Origin: Zygnema circumcarinatum
Taxonomy: Eukaryota > Streptophyta > Zygnematophyceae > Zygnematales > Zygnemataceae
Assembly: GCA_037447605.1 (NCBI GenBank)
Contig: CM074822.1
Location: 627,767-679,759, forward strand
DNA length: 51,993 nt
Reading direction: 5' to 3'
A model generated the notes under the pieces. It ran no database searches and had not been told where the DNA came from. It was given only the letters and a program-made list of their open reading frames with translations. Below are positions 12,016 to 26,782 of this stretch, piece by piece. The first letter of the stretch is position 1. Each line of letters starts with the position of its first letter. A program made the translations under genes and the position numbers.

Positions 12016-13132
12016 CCTTAGCACTGCATTGTGATATCAACTTCAACTTCAACTTCATCCACATCAACTTCAAGTGATGAGTTTTTTTAGGGTTGCAAGT
12101 TAAGTACCCAAAGCATAACCAGGAACCAACAGAGGAACGAGAATCACCTACAATGGAGGTTCACAGCATGTCAGACACAGACCGACATACCGACTGACAG
12201 ACTAAAGAGACAGACTAAAGTAAATTTACACAAGGCTGTGCAGTAATTGCAAGATATAATCACAACAACCATACCATCCTGCTGTGCAGGTCAAGCACCG
12301 ACTCAAGAAGACCAACGTAGATCCATGTTTCGTTTCTAATTTGAAGTTGTAAAACCTGCATACAAGTTTGCTTCTGTACGAGCCTGTGCCCAGACCGGGC
12401 TGGCTCGGCTGGAGACAACTGACAGGTGGGAGAGACTTAAGAATAAGGGAGCTGAATAAAGGAAAGCTAACGCTCCCATTCTGCAAATTGGCGCTGCCAT
12501 GATGGACACAAGGGATCGAATTGGCTGACTTTACCCTAATTTCCTGAACTCTCAGTAATCAAAATCCCTACATTCTGAAAGACCTCCGTTGCCGCACGTC
12601 CACTGTCCAAAATCGATAGACGAATAGTCGTTCAAGTAGAGAGCGAAACCCTAATTGAAGCAAAGCCTCTAAGTTGCCTCTGACTCAAACTTGCTCACTG
12701 CATCTGCCTCCTTAACGCAAAAGGGCAGCTTATTGCCGCCTGATGCACTCCTCAAAATTCTCCACAGCTTAAAAAGCCAGCCACAAAGTAGCTCGACCAG
12801 CTCTCGTTCCCTCTCTCTCTTCCCCCTTCTCTCTCCCCCTCCCTCTCTTACACAAACAACTGGGAGATAAGCCGAGGCTGAACATTAGCTGAAGCCCAGA
12901 ACTCTGCAAAAAGTAATATAGAGGCCCTGGGTCCCCATCCTTCACAATTGCACTCTCATCCTGAACCCCCCACAACAAGCCTACCTCCTCTCTTAATTCT
13001 GAGATAAGCCCATCACAGATCGCACCGCTTCTCCCCATACCCTAAACACCCTAAAGCAAGCCGAGCCCCTCCTTCCTCCGCAACGACATTTCAAGCCTTT
13101 CCCTTTCCCTTTCCTTTTCCTTTACCTTTTCT
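12016..13132. other. Intergenic stretch, 3' flank of OSTC on the minus strand
   Basis: About 1.1 kb between the last CCATTGG words and the OSTC stop codon. I see no conserved coding exon. On the minus strand it would hold the OSTC 3' UTR and poly(A) site. A short CT-rich patch lies at 12805-12848, and a run of CCTTTCCCTTT-type units lies just before the OSTC stop (13095-13135). Confidence 0.5.
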
Positions 13133-13588
13133 TTAACTCAAGTATCCCGGAACCTTGATGCGCAGAAAAAGCATGACCATGCTGTAAGCCACGACGATGA
13201 GGCAAAACCCCGTGATCATAAAAATGCTCCGAAGGTTCCTCGCGCGGCTCTTATCGCACCCAAAGTCGAGCAAGATGAGTCCAACGCCCCCCATCACAAA
13301 CATAAAGCCCGAAGACAGCCCCTCTATAATGTACTGCCCATTGAGCCGCCCCGACATGAAGACCTCCGGAACAAAGGCCCCCGTCGCGGGGTCCTGCCGG
13401 CCACCAATGCCGGGGGGGGCGGTAATGACGTCGTAGACGAAGCCAGAAACCACGAGGAAGTAGCTGCCCAGGAGGAGGCAGAAGACGGTGGTGAGGCTCG
13501 GGGGGGGAGGGAGGGCCACGCGCAGACGGAGGCGGGGGACGCGGAGGGCGCGGAAGGGGAGGGAGACGAGGGGGTAGAGGGGGTCCAT
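13133..13588 (-). CDS. OSTC: Oligosaccharyltransferase complex subunit OSTC (DC2 homolog)
   Basis: A 151-aa single-exon protein close to the length of animal OSTC (149 aa). OSTC is a small ER-membrane subunit of the oligosaccharyltransferase, which transfers N-glycans at the translocon. Three membrane segments are visible, at about residues 32-53, 89-108 and 121-143. Family hallmarks are YDVITAPPGIG after the first segment, NGQYIIEGLSSGFMFVMGG at the second, and the C-terminal RIKVPGYL, matching the known KLPGYL ending. The start at 13588 gives MDPLYPLVSLPFRALRVPRL, aligning with the known N-terminus (METLYRVPF...). The gene runs toward the helicase (convergent). Its 5' side is a long C/T-rich (minus strand) leader. 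Confident on homology and on the lack of introns in the coding part. Confidence 0.92.
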   Translation of the reverse strand: MDPLYPLVSLPFRALRVPRLRLRVALPPPPSLTTVFCLLLGSYFLVVSGFVYDVITAPPGIGGRQDPATGAFVPEVFMSGRLNGQYIIEGLSSGFMFVMGGVGLILLDFGCDKSRARNLRSIFMITGFCLIVVAYSMVMLFLRIKVPGYLS

Positions 13589-13597
13589 GGCGGAGGG

Positions 13598-13822
13598 AGA
13601 GGGATGGAGGGAGGGAGAGGGAGGGAGGGAGGGAGAGGGGAGGGAGAGGGGAGGGTAGGGAGGGAGGGAGGGAGGGAGAGAGAGAGGGAGGGAGGGGGGG
13701 AAGGGAGGGAGGGAGGGAGGGAGCGAGGGACGGAGAGGGAGAGGGAGAGAGGGGGCGAGGGGGAGAGGGGGGGAGGTGAGGGAGCGAGGGAGGGGGGAAA
13801 AGGAGGGAGAGAGGGAGAGGAG
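13598..13822. repeat. GGGA tract upstream of OSTC (pyrimidine-rich leader on the minus strand)
   Basis: About 225 bp of GGGA/GAGGG units starting 10 bp upstream of the OSTC start codon. Read on the OSTC strand it is a CCCT/CTCC tract that probably lies in the promoter or 5' UTR. C/T-rich leaders also precede the PQ-loop gene and the pyrophosphatase-like gene. Confidence 0.8.
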
Positions 13823-14264
13823 CTGTGGGCTGATACGAAACGGCGAACCGAATTCTCCGTCGAATTTCTGAACATCGAAAGTGAACTGAACTGGTCACTA
13901 AAATGTGACCAGAATTAGTCAAACCAAAAGAGGACTAGACTGAAATTAACTTTAACCAGCACTCAAAAAAATACAGTTACAGCTACTAATTAGACTTGAC
14001 TAAAACTAACTAGGCTAATGGTTATTGCGCCAAAACCTTAACTGAAATAGGAAAGAAAGAGGTCATGCTCCATGGGTGGTCCAGTTCCGTTACGTTTCAA
14101 CAACTGCCCACCGCAACTGTCAACTGGACAACACGGTCTTACGCAATCAATTCGCTGACGTGTCGGTCCATTATTGCCTGCCGACATACTCTGACAACAA
14201 GCTTGTTACGGAGTCCGGTTCAACGGTTTTATGAGTCTCCTTCGCTGTTAAGCGTTCTGTGTCT

Positions 14265-14700
14265 CGTTCTAGCCAACCATTGGAATGCTACCAAGCATTG
14301 GCAATGGCGCCAACCATTGGATTCAATAGATTTAGCCATTGCGAACCACTGGGCGGCCAACCATTAGTTTTTAGGGAACAAGGTCGCTGCAATATCTTCA
14401 CAGTTTGGACCAGTGGATCGGCAACCATTGGACAACCATTGGATGGCAATGGTTGGACGTCTACTGGTTGGCAACCAGTCGAATGGTTGTTTCGGTCCGC
14501 AACCACTGGTTGGCAACCAGTCGACTGGTTTGGAACCAGTGGATGCCACTGGTTGGCAACCAGTCGAATGGTTGTTTCGGTCCGCAACCACTGGTTGGCA
14601 ACCAGTCGACTGGTTTGGAACCAGTGGATGCCACTGGTTGGCAACCAGTCGAATGGTTACATCCATTAAATCAAATGGTTGGCAACCATTAAATCACTAG
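14265..14700. repeat. CCATTGG array with 85-bp tandem units
   Basis: CCATTGG words (14276-14460) pass into 85-bp tandem units containing CACTGGTTGGCAACCAGTCG and the perfect palindrome ACCAGTCGACTGGT. Unit starts fall near 14466, 14551 and 14636. Related units reappear at 16489-16668, on the far side of the transposon at 14890-16447. It lies within 1.2 kb upstream of OSTC. It reads open in several frames but only as a repeat peptide. Confidence 0.85.
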
Positions 14701-14889
14701 TTGTAGCGAACTGAACGCTACAGCTACCAAAATGCCGTCGGCGTTTCGGAGAAAACTATTAAGGTACGGCCGTACAGAATCTCCGTACAGTCGTACGACT
14801 TGTCTGTACGAATCCGTACGCATCTGTACGCATCAGGCTTGTTACACTAGTTGTCAACGGTTGGCAACCCACCAAAAAACACATACGAG

Positions 14890-16447
14890 CAGGCCTCTTC
14901 AAATAGGGGATTTCGGCTTAAGATAGGGGACTGTCCCCTAACTTGGTTTTGTAAAAGGAAAATTCTATTCTCACACCTTTTTTGTCTACACACAGACCTT
15001 TTTTCGCTGGGCAGATTTTACAATAGTAAAAAAAGGATTAACAGCAGAAAATGCTCCTTCCACACTTTTTTTGGAATCGGCACACACCCGTTTTCCGTCG
15101 GGCAGATTTTTTTTACAATCCGCTCGGAGCGGAAGATCCGTCCGCCACGAGATCGGTCGCGGGTGTGCGTCCTTCACACTTGCAGTTAATCTCAGCCGTC
15201 GATCGTCTCACAGATCGCACCACGGCAGATCACCGTTCGATCTGCAGCCGGGCTCGGTCCCAGCGAATGGCACGCGCCCACGTGTCACACACAAGCCGGC
15301 TCAAAGGTCCTTGGCGCGTGCCATTCGCTGAGACCGAGCCCGGCTGCAGATCGAACGGTGTATCTGCCGTGGTGCGATCTACGAAAGAATCGACGGCTGA
15401 GATTAACCACACGTGTGAAGGACGCACAGCCGCGACCGATCTCGTGGCGCGCTTCGAGCGGATTTTAAAAAAACTCTGCCCGACGGAAAACGGGTGTGTG
15501 TCGATTCCAAAAAAAGTGTGAAAAGAGCATTTTCTGTTATTAATCTTTTTTTACTATTTTAAGATCTGCCAGGCGAAAAAAGGTCTGTGTGTAGACAAAA
15601 AGGGTGTGAGAATAGAATTTTCCTTGTAAAAACACGTAAATATGGGTTGTACGGACGAAACCGTGCACGTACGGACGAGAATTTTGTGGAGACCTTGCTT
15701 CATCATTTCCCAACACTGCTGCCGTCGAGTCTGATTTTTCAGTAATTGGATGGGAGAAAGACGAGTTTCGAAAGAGGTTGACAGACTTTTCATTGGAAGG
15801 CATTCTTCACTGCAAACAGTTTGATAGTTTGACCGCTCTTTGAGGGTCTCTTTGAGTAGTTTATCACTTTTATAGCTGTCTTGATCAACCTAAAACTCCT
15901 AAGGGAGTGAGACCATTTTTCATTTCATTTCTAATTTTAGTTCCTATTTCAGTTTCTCTTTTGTGACTACACCTAGAATTTCAAAGGTTATGATTTGGAA
16001 TAGAGTTTTTGTGAGGAAATTTCAAGACTATGATGGATTCTAAAGTGATACTTGGAGTAATTAATGATGGATGGAAAAAGAAATAGAGAGCTTAGGATTG
16101 GATCTACAAAGTTTCAGTGCAATTGGGTTTTTGAATAAGCAACTGTATGTTGTGATTGCCAAATGCACAGTTGTTCTAATTGATTGGTAAAATTTATCAA
16201 TCTATAAGAGTCGAAGAGGTTGCACCAGTTTCTAAAGCCGTGTTGTTATACCAACAAGTAAAGTTCATATACATCATTGTTATCGTGGTTGCAAATGCAA
16301 TTCATTTCCTTTTTGTTTTTAACCAAAAAAATGCTTTTTTGGGGCTTGTGTGGTATTTAAGTTGAAATCACGTAAACTAATCTCAAAATCTTACATAAAT
16401 AAGCTATTTACGATATTTAGGGGATCTCCCCTATTTGAAGAGGCCTG
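14890..16447. mobile_element. Non-autonomous hAT-like transposon, 1.56 kb
   Basis: The two ends are perfect 21-bp inverted repeats starting CAGGCCTCTTCAAATAGGGG (left 14890-14910, right complement 16427-16447). Immediate flanks are CATACGAG (14882-14889) and CATACGAC (16448-16455), an 8-bp target duplication with one mismatch. An 8-bp duplication and CAGG ends are typical of the hAT superfamily. No transposase reading frame is visible, so the copy would depend on an enzyme supplied elsewhere. It carries a 670-bp palindrome (14955-15625) and AT-rich filler. The same array type flanks it on both sides (14465-14660 and 16500-16665). Confidence 0.8.
14955..15625. mobile_element. Large palindrome/foldback nested in the hAT-like element
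   Basis: Two arms of roughly 310 bp are inverted copies around a spacer near 15285-15315. The left arm begins AAGGAAAATTCTATTCTCAC and the right arm ends with its complement. Both arms contain the blocks around CGGGCAGATTTT, GATCTGCAGCCGGGCTCGGT and CGAATGGCACGCGCC. Short GTAA words flank the outer edges, a possible 4-bp target duplication. It encodes no evident protein. A transcript would form a very long hairpin. The arms have diverged at scattered positions, so it is not an assembly artefact of perfect inversion. Confidence 0.85.
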
Positions 16448-16488
16448 CATACGACCCATTTTTGCAAAAATGCATAATTTCAGAAATT

Positions 16489-16668
16489 CAATGGATGCCA
16501 ACCATTGGATCACTGGTTCCGAACCAGTCGAATGGTTGTTTCAGTCCTGCGCCACTGGTTCGCAACCAGTCGAATGGTTGTTTCGATCCGGCGGCACTGG
16601 TTGGCAACCAGTCGAATGGTTGTTTCGGGTCGCAACCACTGGTTGCCAACCAGTCGACTGGTTTGTCT
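16489..16668. repeat. CACTGGTT/CCAACCAGTCGAATGG array, right part
   Basis: About 180 bp of units of roughly 53 bp: CACTGGTTCGCAACCAGTCG, then AATGGTTGTTTCGGTC. They match the array at 14465-14660. Together they suggest that one array was split by the 14890-16447 insertion. Confidence 0.8.
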
Positions 16669-16759
16669 AATGGTCCGATCTGTGAATATCTTCAACCGCC
16701 AAACACCGGCCGTACACTCCGTACGCGACAAGGCAGTCGCCGCCGCCAAGCATTCGACC

Positions 16760-17188
16760 TAGGGTTGGGGGCACGGTCCCCCTCCGACCCGTGCCCAGGG
16801 GCGCGTGCCCCCCCCCCCCCCTTGGGGGGGGGGCATGCCCCTTTTTCGTGCCCCGTGACGTGACTGCATTGAGCAATTCAAATCGGACCAAAAAAGAATA
16901 TAATATTTTTAAAAACGGTACGGATGAAGGTACGGAAAGTACAGATGAACGTACTAAACGTACGGATAAAGGTACAAATGTACGGGAAAACACTGAACGC
17001 TGAACGCGGTCTTCAATCGTCACCGGCCCGGGCCCTGTCGTACGAGGTAAGCGTCACGTGACAGGGGGCACGGGGGGGCACGAAATATATGGGGAAAATT
17101 TTTGGAGGCGTGCCCCGGGCACGGACGGTCAAAAATGGGGGGCATGCCCCCCCCCGGGCATGCCCGTGCCCCCGTGCCCCCAACCCTA
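16760..17188. mobile_element. hAT-like MITE, 429 bp, with perfect 8-bp target duplication
   Basis: The ends are inverted repeats starting TAGGGTTGGGGGCACGG on both sides (left 16760, right ending 17188). The flanking 8 bases are identical, ATTCGACC at 16752-16759 and 17189-17196. TAGGG ends and an 8-bp duplication are hAT hallmarks. The sub-terminal parts are G/C homopolymer-rich with GGGGCATGCCCC-type palindromes. The middle (16905-17000) is AT-rich with repeated GTACGG words. No transposase is encoded. Confidence 0.88.
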
Positions 17189-17218
17189 ATTCGACCGACT
17201 CTATCTGCACGGCTCCGT

Positions 17219-18515
17219 CAGCGGGACGGAGAGGGAGGGAGAGGGAGGGAGAGGGAGGGAGAGGGAGAGGGAGAGGGAGAGGGAGAGGGAGAGGGAGGGA
17301 GAGGGAGGGAGAGGGAGAGGGAGGAGGGAGGAGGGGAGGAAGGGAGGGAGAGGGAGGGAGAGGGAGAGGGAGGGAGGAGGGGAGGAGGGAGAGGAGGAGG
17401 AGGGAGGAGGAGGAAGGAGGGAGAGGGAGGAGGGAGGAGGAGGAGGGGAGGAGGGAGGAAGGGAGGGAGAGGGAGGAGGGAGGAGGGAGGAGGGAGGGAG
17501 AGGGAGGAGAGGGAGGGAGAGGGAGGGAGAGGGAGAGGAGGGGAGGAGGGAGGAGGGAGAGGAGGGAGAGGAGGAGGGAGGAGGAGGGAGGGAGGGAGGA
17601 GGGAGGAGGGAGGAAGGGAGGGAGAGAGGGAGGAGGGAGGAGGGAGGAGGGAGGAGGGAGGAGGGGGAGGAAGGGAGGGAGAGGGAGGGAGGGAGGAGGG
17701 AGGGAGGAGGAGGGAGGAGGGAGGAAGGGAGGGGAGGAGGGAGGAGGGAGGAAGGGAGGAGAGGGAGAGGAGGAGGAGGGAGGGAGGAGGAGGGAGGGAG
17801 GGAGGAAGGGAGAGGGAGAGGGAGAGGGAGGGAGGGAGAGGGAGGGAGGGAGGGAGGGAGGGAGGGAGGGAGGGAGGGAGGGAGGAGGGAGGAGGGAGGG
17901 AGGAAGGGAGGGAGGGAGGAGGGAGGAGGGAGGGAGGAGGGAAGGAAGGGAGGGAGAGGGAGGGAGGAGGGAGGAGGGAGGGAGAGGGAGGGAGAGGGAG
18001 GGAGAGGGAGAGAGGGAGGAAGGGAGGGGAGGAGGGAGGGAGAGAGGGAGGAGGGAGGAGGGAGGAGGGAGGGAGGGAGGAGGGAGGAGGGAGGAGGGAG
18101 GAAGGGAGGGAGGGAGGAGGGAGGAGGGAGGAGGGAGGGAGGGAGGAGGGAGGAAGGGAGGGAGGGAGGAGGGAGGAGGGAGGAGGGAGGAGGGAGGAGG
18201 GAGGAAGGGAGGGGAGGAGGGAGGAGGGAGGAAGGGAGGGAGGGAGGAGGAGGGGGGGAGGGAGGGAGGGGGGGAAGGAGGAAGGGGAAGGAGGAAGGGG
18301 GGGAAGGGAGGGAAGGGGGAAGGGAGGGAGAGGGAGGGAGGGAGGAGGGAGGGGGAGGGAGGGAGGGGGGGAAGGGAGGGGAGGAGGAGGGAGGAGGGAG
18401 GGAGGGGGGGTGAGGGAGGGGGGGTGAGGGAGGGGGGGTGAGGGAGGGGGGGGGTGGAAGGGAGGGGAAGGAGGGGGGAGGGAGGGGAGGTGGACGGAGG
18501 GAGGGAGGGAGGGGA
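17219..18515. repeat. 1.3-kb GGA/GGGA purine tract
   Basis: Almost uninterrupted purine sequence of GAGGGA, GGAGGA and GGGAGG units, beginning about 20 bp after the MITE's right target duplication. At about 18525 it switches abruptly to CCTCCCT-type pyrimidine sequence (to 18555), so the 3' edge can fold back. Open frames through it are low-complexity G/R/E or, on the minus strand, P/S/L. They are not considered genes. Confidence 0.9.
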
Positions 18516-18607
18516 GAGAGAGCCTCCCTCCCTCCGTCCCTCCCTCCTCTCCCCCCTGCCCTTCTCTTCTCTCGTTTCTCTCGTACTCGTTGCCTCGTGT
18601 GACTGCT

Positions 18608-18790
18608 GCAGTGCAGGGCGGACTTACATATTCAAGTTGGGGGAGCTCAGCCCCCCACCCCACCCTCAAAATTTTAAAATTCATTTTCTTTCTTTATTTT
18701 ATTTTTATGTATGTATTTTATGCTGGGAAGGGACTCAGCTCCCTCCCTCTGCAAAAATCCTGGATCTGAGCGGTAGATCCCACTGCTTGT
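18608..18790. other. Possible degenerate inverted-repeat element
   Basis: GGGGGAGCTCAGCCCCCC (18640-18658) and, inverted, GGGACTCAGCTCCCTCCC (18729-18746) form imperfect arms about 90 bp apart around an AT-rich core. Similar GGGGGCTCAGCCCCC motifs occur in sub-terminal parts of plant DNA transposons. No clear target duplication was found. Confidence 0.3.
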
Positions 18791-18899
18791 GTTGTGCTTT
18801 GCTGACAGAAGCACACAAAAGGGAGGGAGGGAGGGAGGGAGGGAGGGACCAATGCTTACAGCAGCGGCGCTCATACTAATGGGCGTGCTTGTCGGCGAG

Positions 18900-20741
18900 T
18901 GACAGAGACGACTCCCACTAAGAAAAAAAAAACAAAAAATTTAAAACACTAACACTAGAAACACTATGTTCTGCGCAGAAGTTGAGTACATTTTCATATC
19001 TGTTTATTTGGTTATTTATTTGGTTTTGAAGGGCATTGTGAGAAGTTTTTGTGTCACTGTGAAGATGAGAACTGTGAGATTCATGGGTGAACGATGTATC
19101 ATAAAGACAGGAGGAAGAAAACGCACCTAAGAAGTAAGTGGAAAACCCAAAAAACCCTTGAACCCTAAAACCCTAAAACCCTGAAAATCCTACAAACCCT
19201 AAAACCTTAAAACTCTTCGGAACGTCAGACTTTTGTACACGTGGCGACACCATTGGTTCCCATTTCTTTAATCACATAGAGAAACCCACATTTTCAAATT
19301 AACAAAATCCAACAACGGGACTGACTGTCTCAACGCAGGGAAAGGAGCCACCGCGCCAGACAAAAAGTACGGTCGCATGAATGTACAAATGCATGCATCC
19401 GTACAGTTGTATGTCGGATTCAGCCATGCATGCACCTGGTCGATGAACTCGAGGATGTACGGACAGGTCTTGGTGATGTTGCCGATGTCCAACGCACCCC
19501 GACGTTTCTCAACATCACCCTAGTGCATGAGCTACATACGCTACCTGCCACGTAGACTTCCTCAATATCCACGAATCAGCGCTAGCCACCACGTCTAATA
19601 CGACAAACTTGGACGCGTGTCGTCTTCTTGAAACCGAAACCGACAGTCCAAAAGCGGCGCTTCGCACGTGTGAACGTGGACACCCACAAAGAGTTCTCGG
19701 TTTCACAGCTGTTTTTCTTCTCCGTTACAAACTTCGATCAAAAAATGTCCAATCGAAACGTGCCATGTGGACACAATGTATACGTGGCGAATTGTTATTG
19801 GATGGTACCCGTCTTTCCCGGGCGTTGAAAGCGGCCGACAGAAGCGGCGGCGGCCTGGTTCGAACCGGGGACTGTGGCCCTTCTTGATGATCCGCCCAAT
19901 AGAAATTTGCCACGTGGACATATGCTCAATGGGAATGAGCCATGTGGACTTGTGTGTACACGTGGCGCCTCACCATTGGTCATTGACTGTTTGCAAGAGC
20001 AGCAGGAGCTCCCCCCTCCCCTTCCCTGCAACTGCAGTTGCAGAAGGCGGCTAGCTGCAGCAGCAGGAGGAAGGAGAGGAGGAGGACCTGCAAATCCTGC
20101 AAATCCTTGGTAGAAATTTGGAGATTTTTTTAGGGTTGGAATGCGAGTGGAGAGGGCTGGGGATGCACGCAGGCGGAGAGGGAGGGGAGCTTGCATAGAG
20201 AGGAAGCATAGCAAGGCTTTTTTTTTTGTTTGACCTGCAACAGGTGATGCTGCTTGCAGGAGAGGGAGGATTTTCCTGCAGAAAAATCGAATAAGAAGTC
20301 TCTTGAGTCATTGAGAAGGCCGAAGGAAAATTTTCAAGGGATGCAAGTCATCTGCTTCCTACATCGGGAACCGTAGAGGCTAGCGTAGAAGCAGGGCGCG
20401 GACTCCTCTCTCTTTCTCTCTCTCTCCCTCTCCTTCTCCCTCTCCCTCTTCCTCTCTCTCTCTCCCTCCCCACTCCCTTTTCCCCTGTCGCTTTCTCTCT
20501 CTGTGACTCTCACACACACACTCATTCTCTCGCTCTCTCCCTCTTCCTCTCCACTCCCTCTCTCTCTCTCTCTCTTTCTCTCTGACTTTCACACACACAC
20601 TCGTTCTCTCGCTCTCGCCCTCTTCCTCTCCCTTTCGCCCTCTTCCTCTCCACTCCCTCTCCCTCTGTCTCCGTCTGTCTCTCTCTCTATAGTGTTTCCC
20701 TTACTGGAAGAAGCAAGCAGGGGGAGAGAAGGCGAGGTGGG
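18900..20741. promoter_or_regulatory. Upstream region of the PQ-loop gene
   Basis: No coding exon seen. CCCTAAA-type telomere-like words lie at 19140-19215. G-box-like ACGTGG/CACGTG words cluster at 19240-19250, 19545-19600, 19670-19690 and 19905-19970, with a CCAATAG at 19890 and CACCATTGG at 19971. From 20400 to 20700 the sequence is C/T-rich with a 75-bp type tandem duplication containing CACACACAC. This is likely the leader or core promoter, ending about 45 bp before the ATG at 20742. Confidence 0.45.
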
Positions 20742-24973
<4,232 letters not shown>

Positions 24974-26324
24974 ATTGTTTTGCTCACCCTCTTTCTGGTG
25001 TGTTCCTCTGCCCCATGAGTCTGAAAAGAGAAATAAGGTAGTCAATTTCTTTAAGTCAGATTCAATATGCACGTGAAACTTCTTGAATGAGTTTTCTCAT
25101 TGAATTTTTCGTGTTATTGTTTCCCTTTAAGAGTGAGATTTCATGAAGAAGAGAGGAGGTCCTGACTTGGAATCGACACCATGCAGTCATATGGAACGAA
25201 AGGGATGCCTACGATGGCGGAGTGTAATCGAGAGACGGAGACGGAGAGGGAGAGGGAGAGGGAGAGTGATTGGGAGAGGGATAGGGAGTGGGAGAGGGGG
25301 AGAGGGAGAGAGAGGGAGAGTTGAGGGAGGCGACGACGGTGAGGGAGGGGGAGAGGGAGAGAGTTGACTTGACGCGGACAGTCATCACAGGCGAACATTC
25401 GCAGCGTGCGAATACCAATTTTGTAGGCCAGCAGCTTATTGTGAGTCGTTTTCCCCTTTGTTTTTTTTTATTTTTTTGCCTTTTTGCCTCCTGTAGAATG
25501 GCGTGGGTAAATGTTGACTAGCAAGATATGGAGGGCCTTAGTGTACGGAATTCCTTTTTTTTGTTTTTTTTTTGTATAGAAGTAAACTCTCTTGAATTTG
25601 GAAGGAACAAAAACTGAAGAATTCCCTGCTCGGAATTGCGAGCTGGAGACAAATGTTACAGGCGAAAAATATTCAATGAGTTCGTTGATACCTTTTTTTC
25701 CATTTTTTTTTTTGTTATTTTACATACAATCGGTCGGTCGACTTCAGTCATGCTAAGGAGGTCAGAATGAAGCTCGTCTTGCTCTCTGTTCTCTTTTGGA
25801 GCTGCAAATTTATTTATTTTTTTCATAGTAACTGTAAAAAGCGTGATGTTACCCTTCATCCTTATTTGTTGCAATGGATATGTCGGGCAGCTAATTCTAT
25901 TAAGTTTTCATACATTTCTAAAACCCTTAAAAACCCACCTCCAAAAAGGACCGAAAGGAAAACTGAAATGCGTATTTTTTTTCTCACTGAAGGTCCAAGG
26001 CATTATTAACAGTTCCGGTTCGGGCTTCAAATGCGCGAAAAAAAAAAGAGAAGAAGAAGAAGATTGGACCCCTTTACCTCGATCGAGTCAGGTTGAGTTC
26101 GCCTCTCTCTTTCTTTCTTTCAACTTTACTCTGTCCAATGAGCTAAAGGGTTCAGGGCACAATCTTAGGGGTGCGTTTTCATAGTTCAACTTCGTTCATT
26201 TAGTTGAATGAAAAAGTTGGAAACCGCGGCACAGAGTTCGCAAACCTCCAAAACTAAGTTTTTTGCATTCAACAACAGCGTTCAACAGGTTGAGTAAAAA
26301 CCGTTCGCAGGTGCGAGCAAAGAA
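24974..26324. other. Intergenic region with no recognised gene
   Basis: About 1.35 kb after the PQ-loop stop codon. It contains a GAGGGA/GGGAGA microsatellite at 25235-25365 and several T-runs. No exon with recognisable homology was found on either strand. The gene's poly(A) region presumably lies near its start. Confidence 0.5.
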
Positions 26325-26430
26325 ATGTCATTGAACTCACGATGGCGAGGCCATCAAATGTATATGGACAAAAGCATGATGTGGAACCACGAGGGACTGG
26401 TGACTGGTCGCAAAGGACCTAAGCACAATA
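26325..26430 (+). repeat. Partial copy of the GATGGCGAGGCCATCAAATG foldback family
   Basis: ATTGAACTCACGATGGCGAG through GGACCTAAGCACAA matches the left arm of the foldback at 35203-35445 over roughly 95 bp. The right arm is absent. A third, shorter relative is at 48168-48205. It is flanked downstream by a telo-box-like AAACCCTAA near 26620. Confidence 0.75.
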
Positions 26431-26782
26431 GTACGAAGCTTAAAGCGGAAAACTACGCCTAGGCACAACAACTCAGCCCCTAGAAGCAGCCGGACAGCTT
26501 CCGTCAAATAGTTTTCGAGCATTCGCGCAAACGAGCATTTCGGAACCACGACTTCCGGAGTGTTGGTTTTTTCCAGCTCAGCCTTGAAACCCGATCGCCA
26601 GCTCAGCCCTAAACCCTAATCGCGCGGGACTGCACGAAAGCTCGACAGCGTGGCGAGGGGCCAGCGCGGTGTGCCACTTGTCGCTATTTCGTTGGTTTAT
26701 TAGATCTCGCCCGTTTACCCCATTGTTTTATTCGGGCACGAAAGCGAAACCCGAATTATTTAGCGTCCGCGTCGCCATTGGA

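Noticed and set aside
17089-18684. Long open frames of 440-490 codons on both strands over the GGA tract
   Set aside because: They are pure G/R/E or P/S/L low-complexity readings of a purine tract with no domain or initiation context.
19855-19885. GGTTCGAACCGGGG resembling a tRNA T-arm
   Set aside because: No acceptor or anticodon stems can be built around it on either strand.
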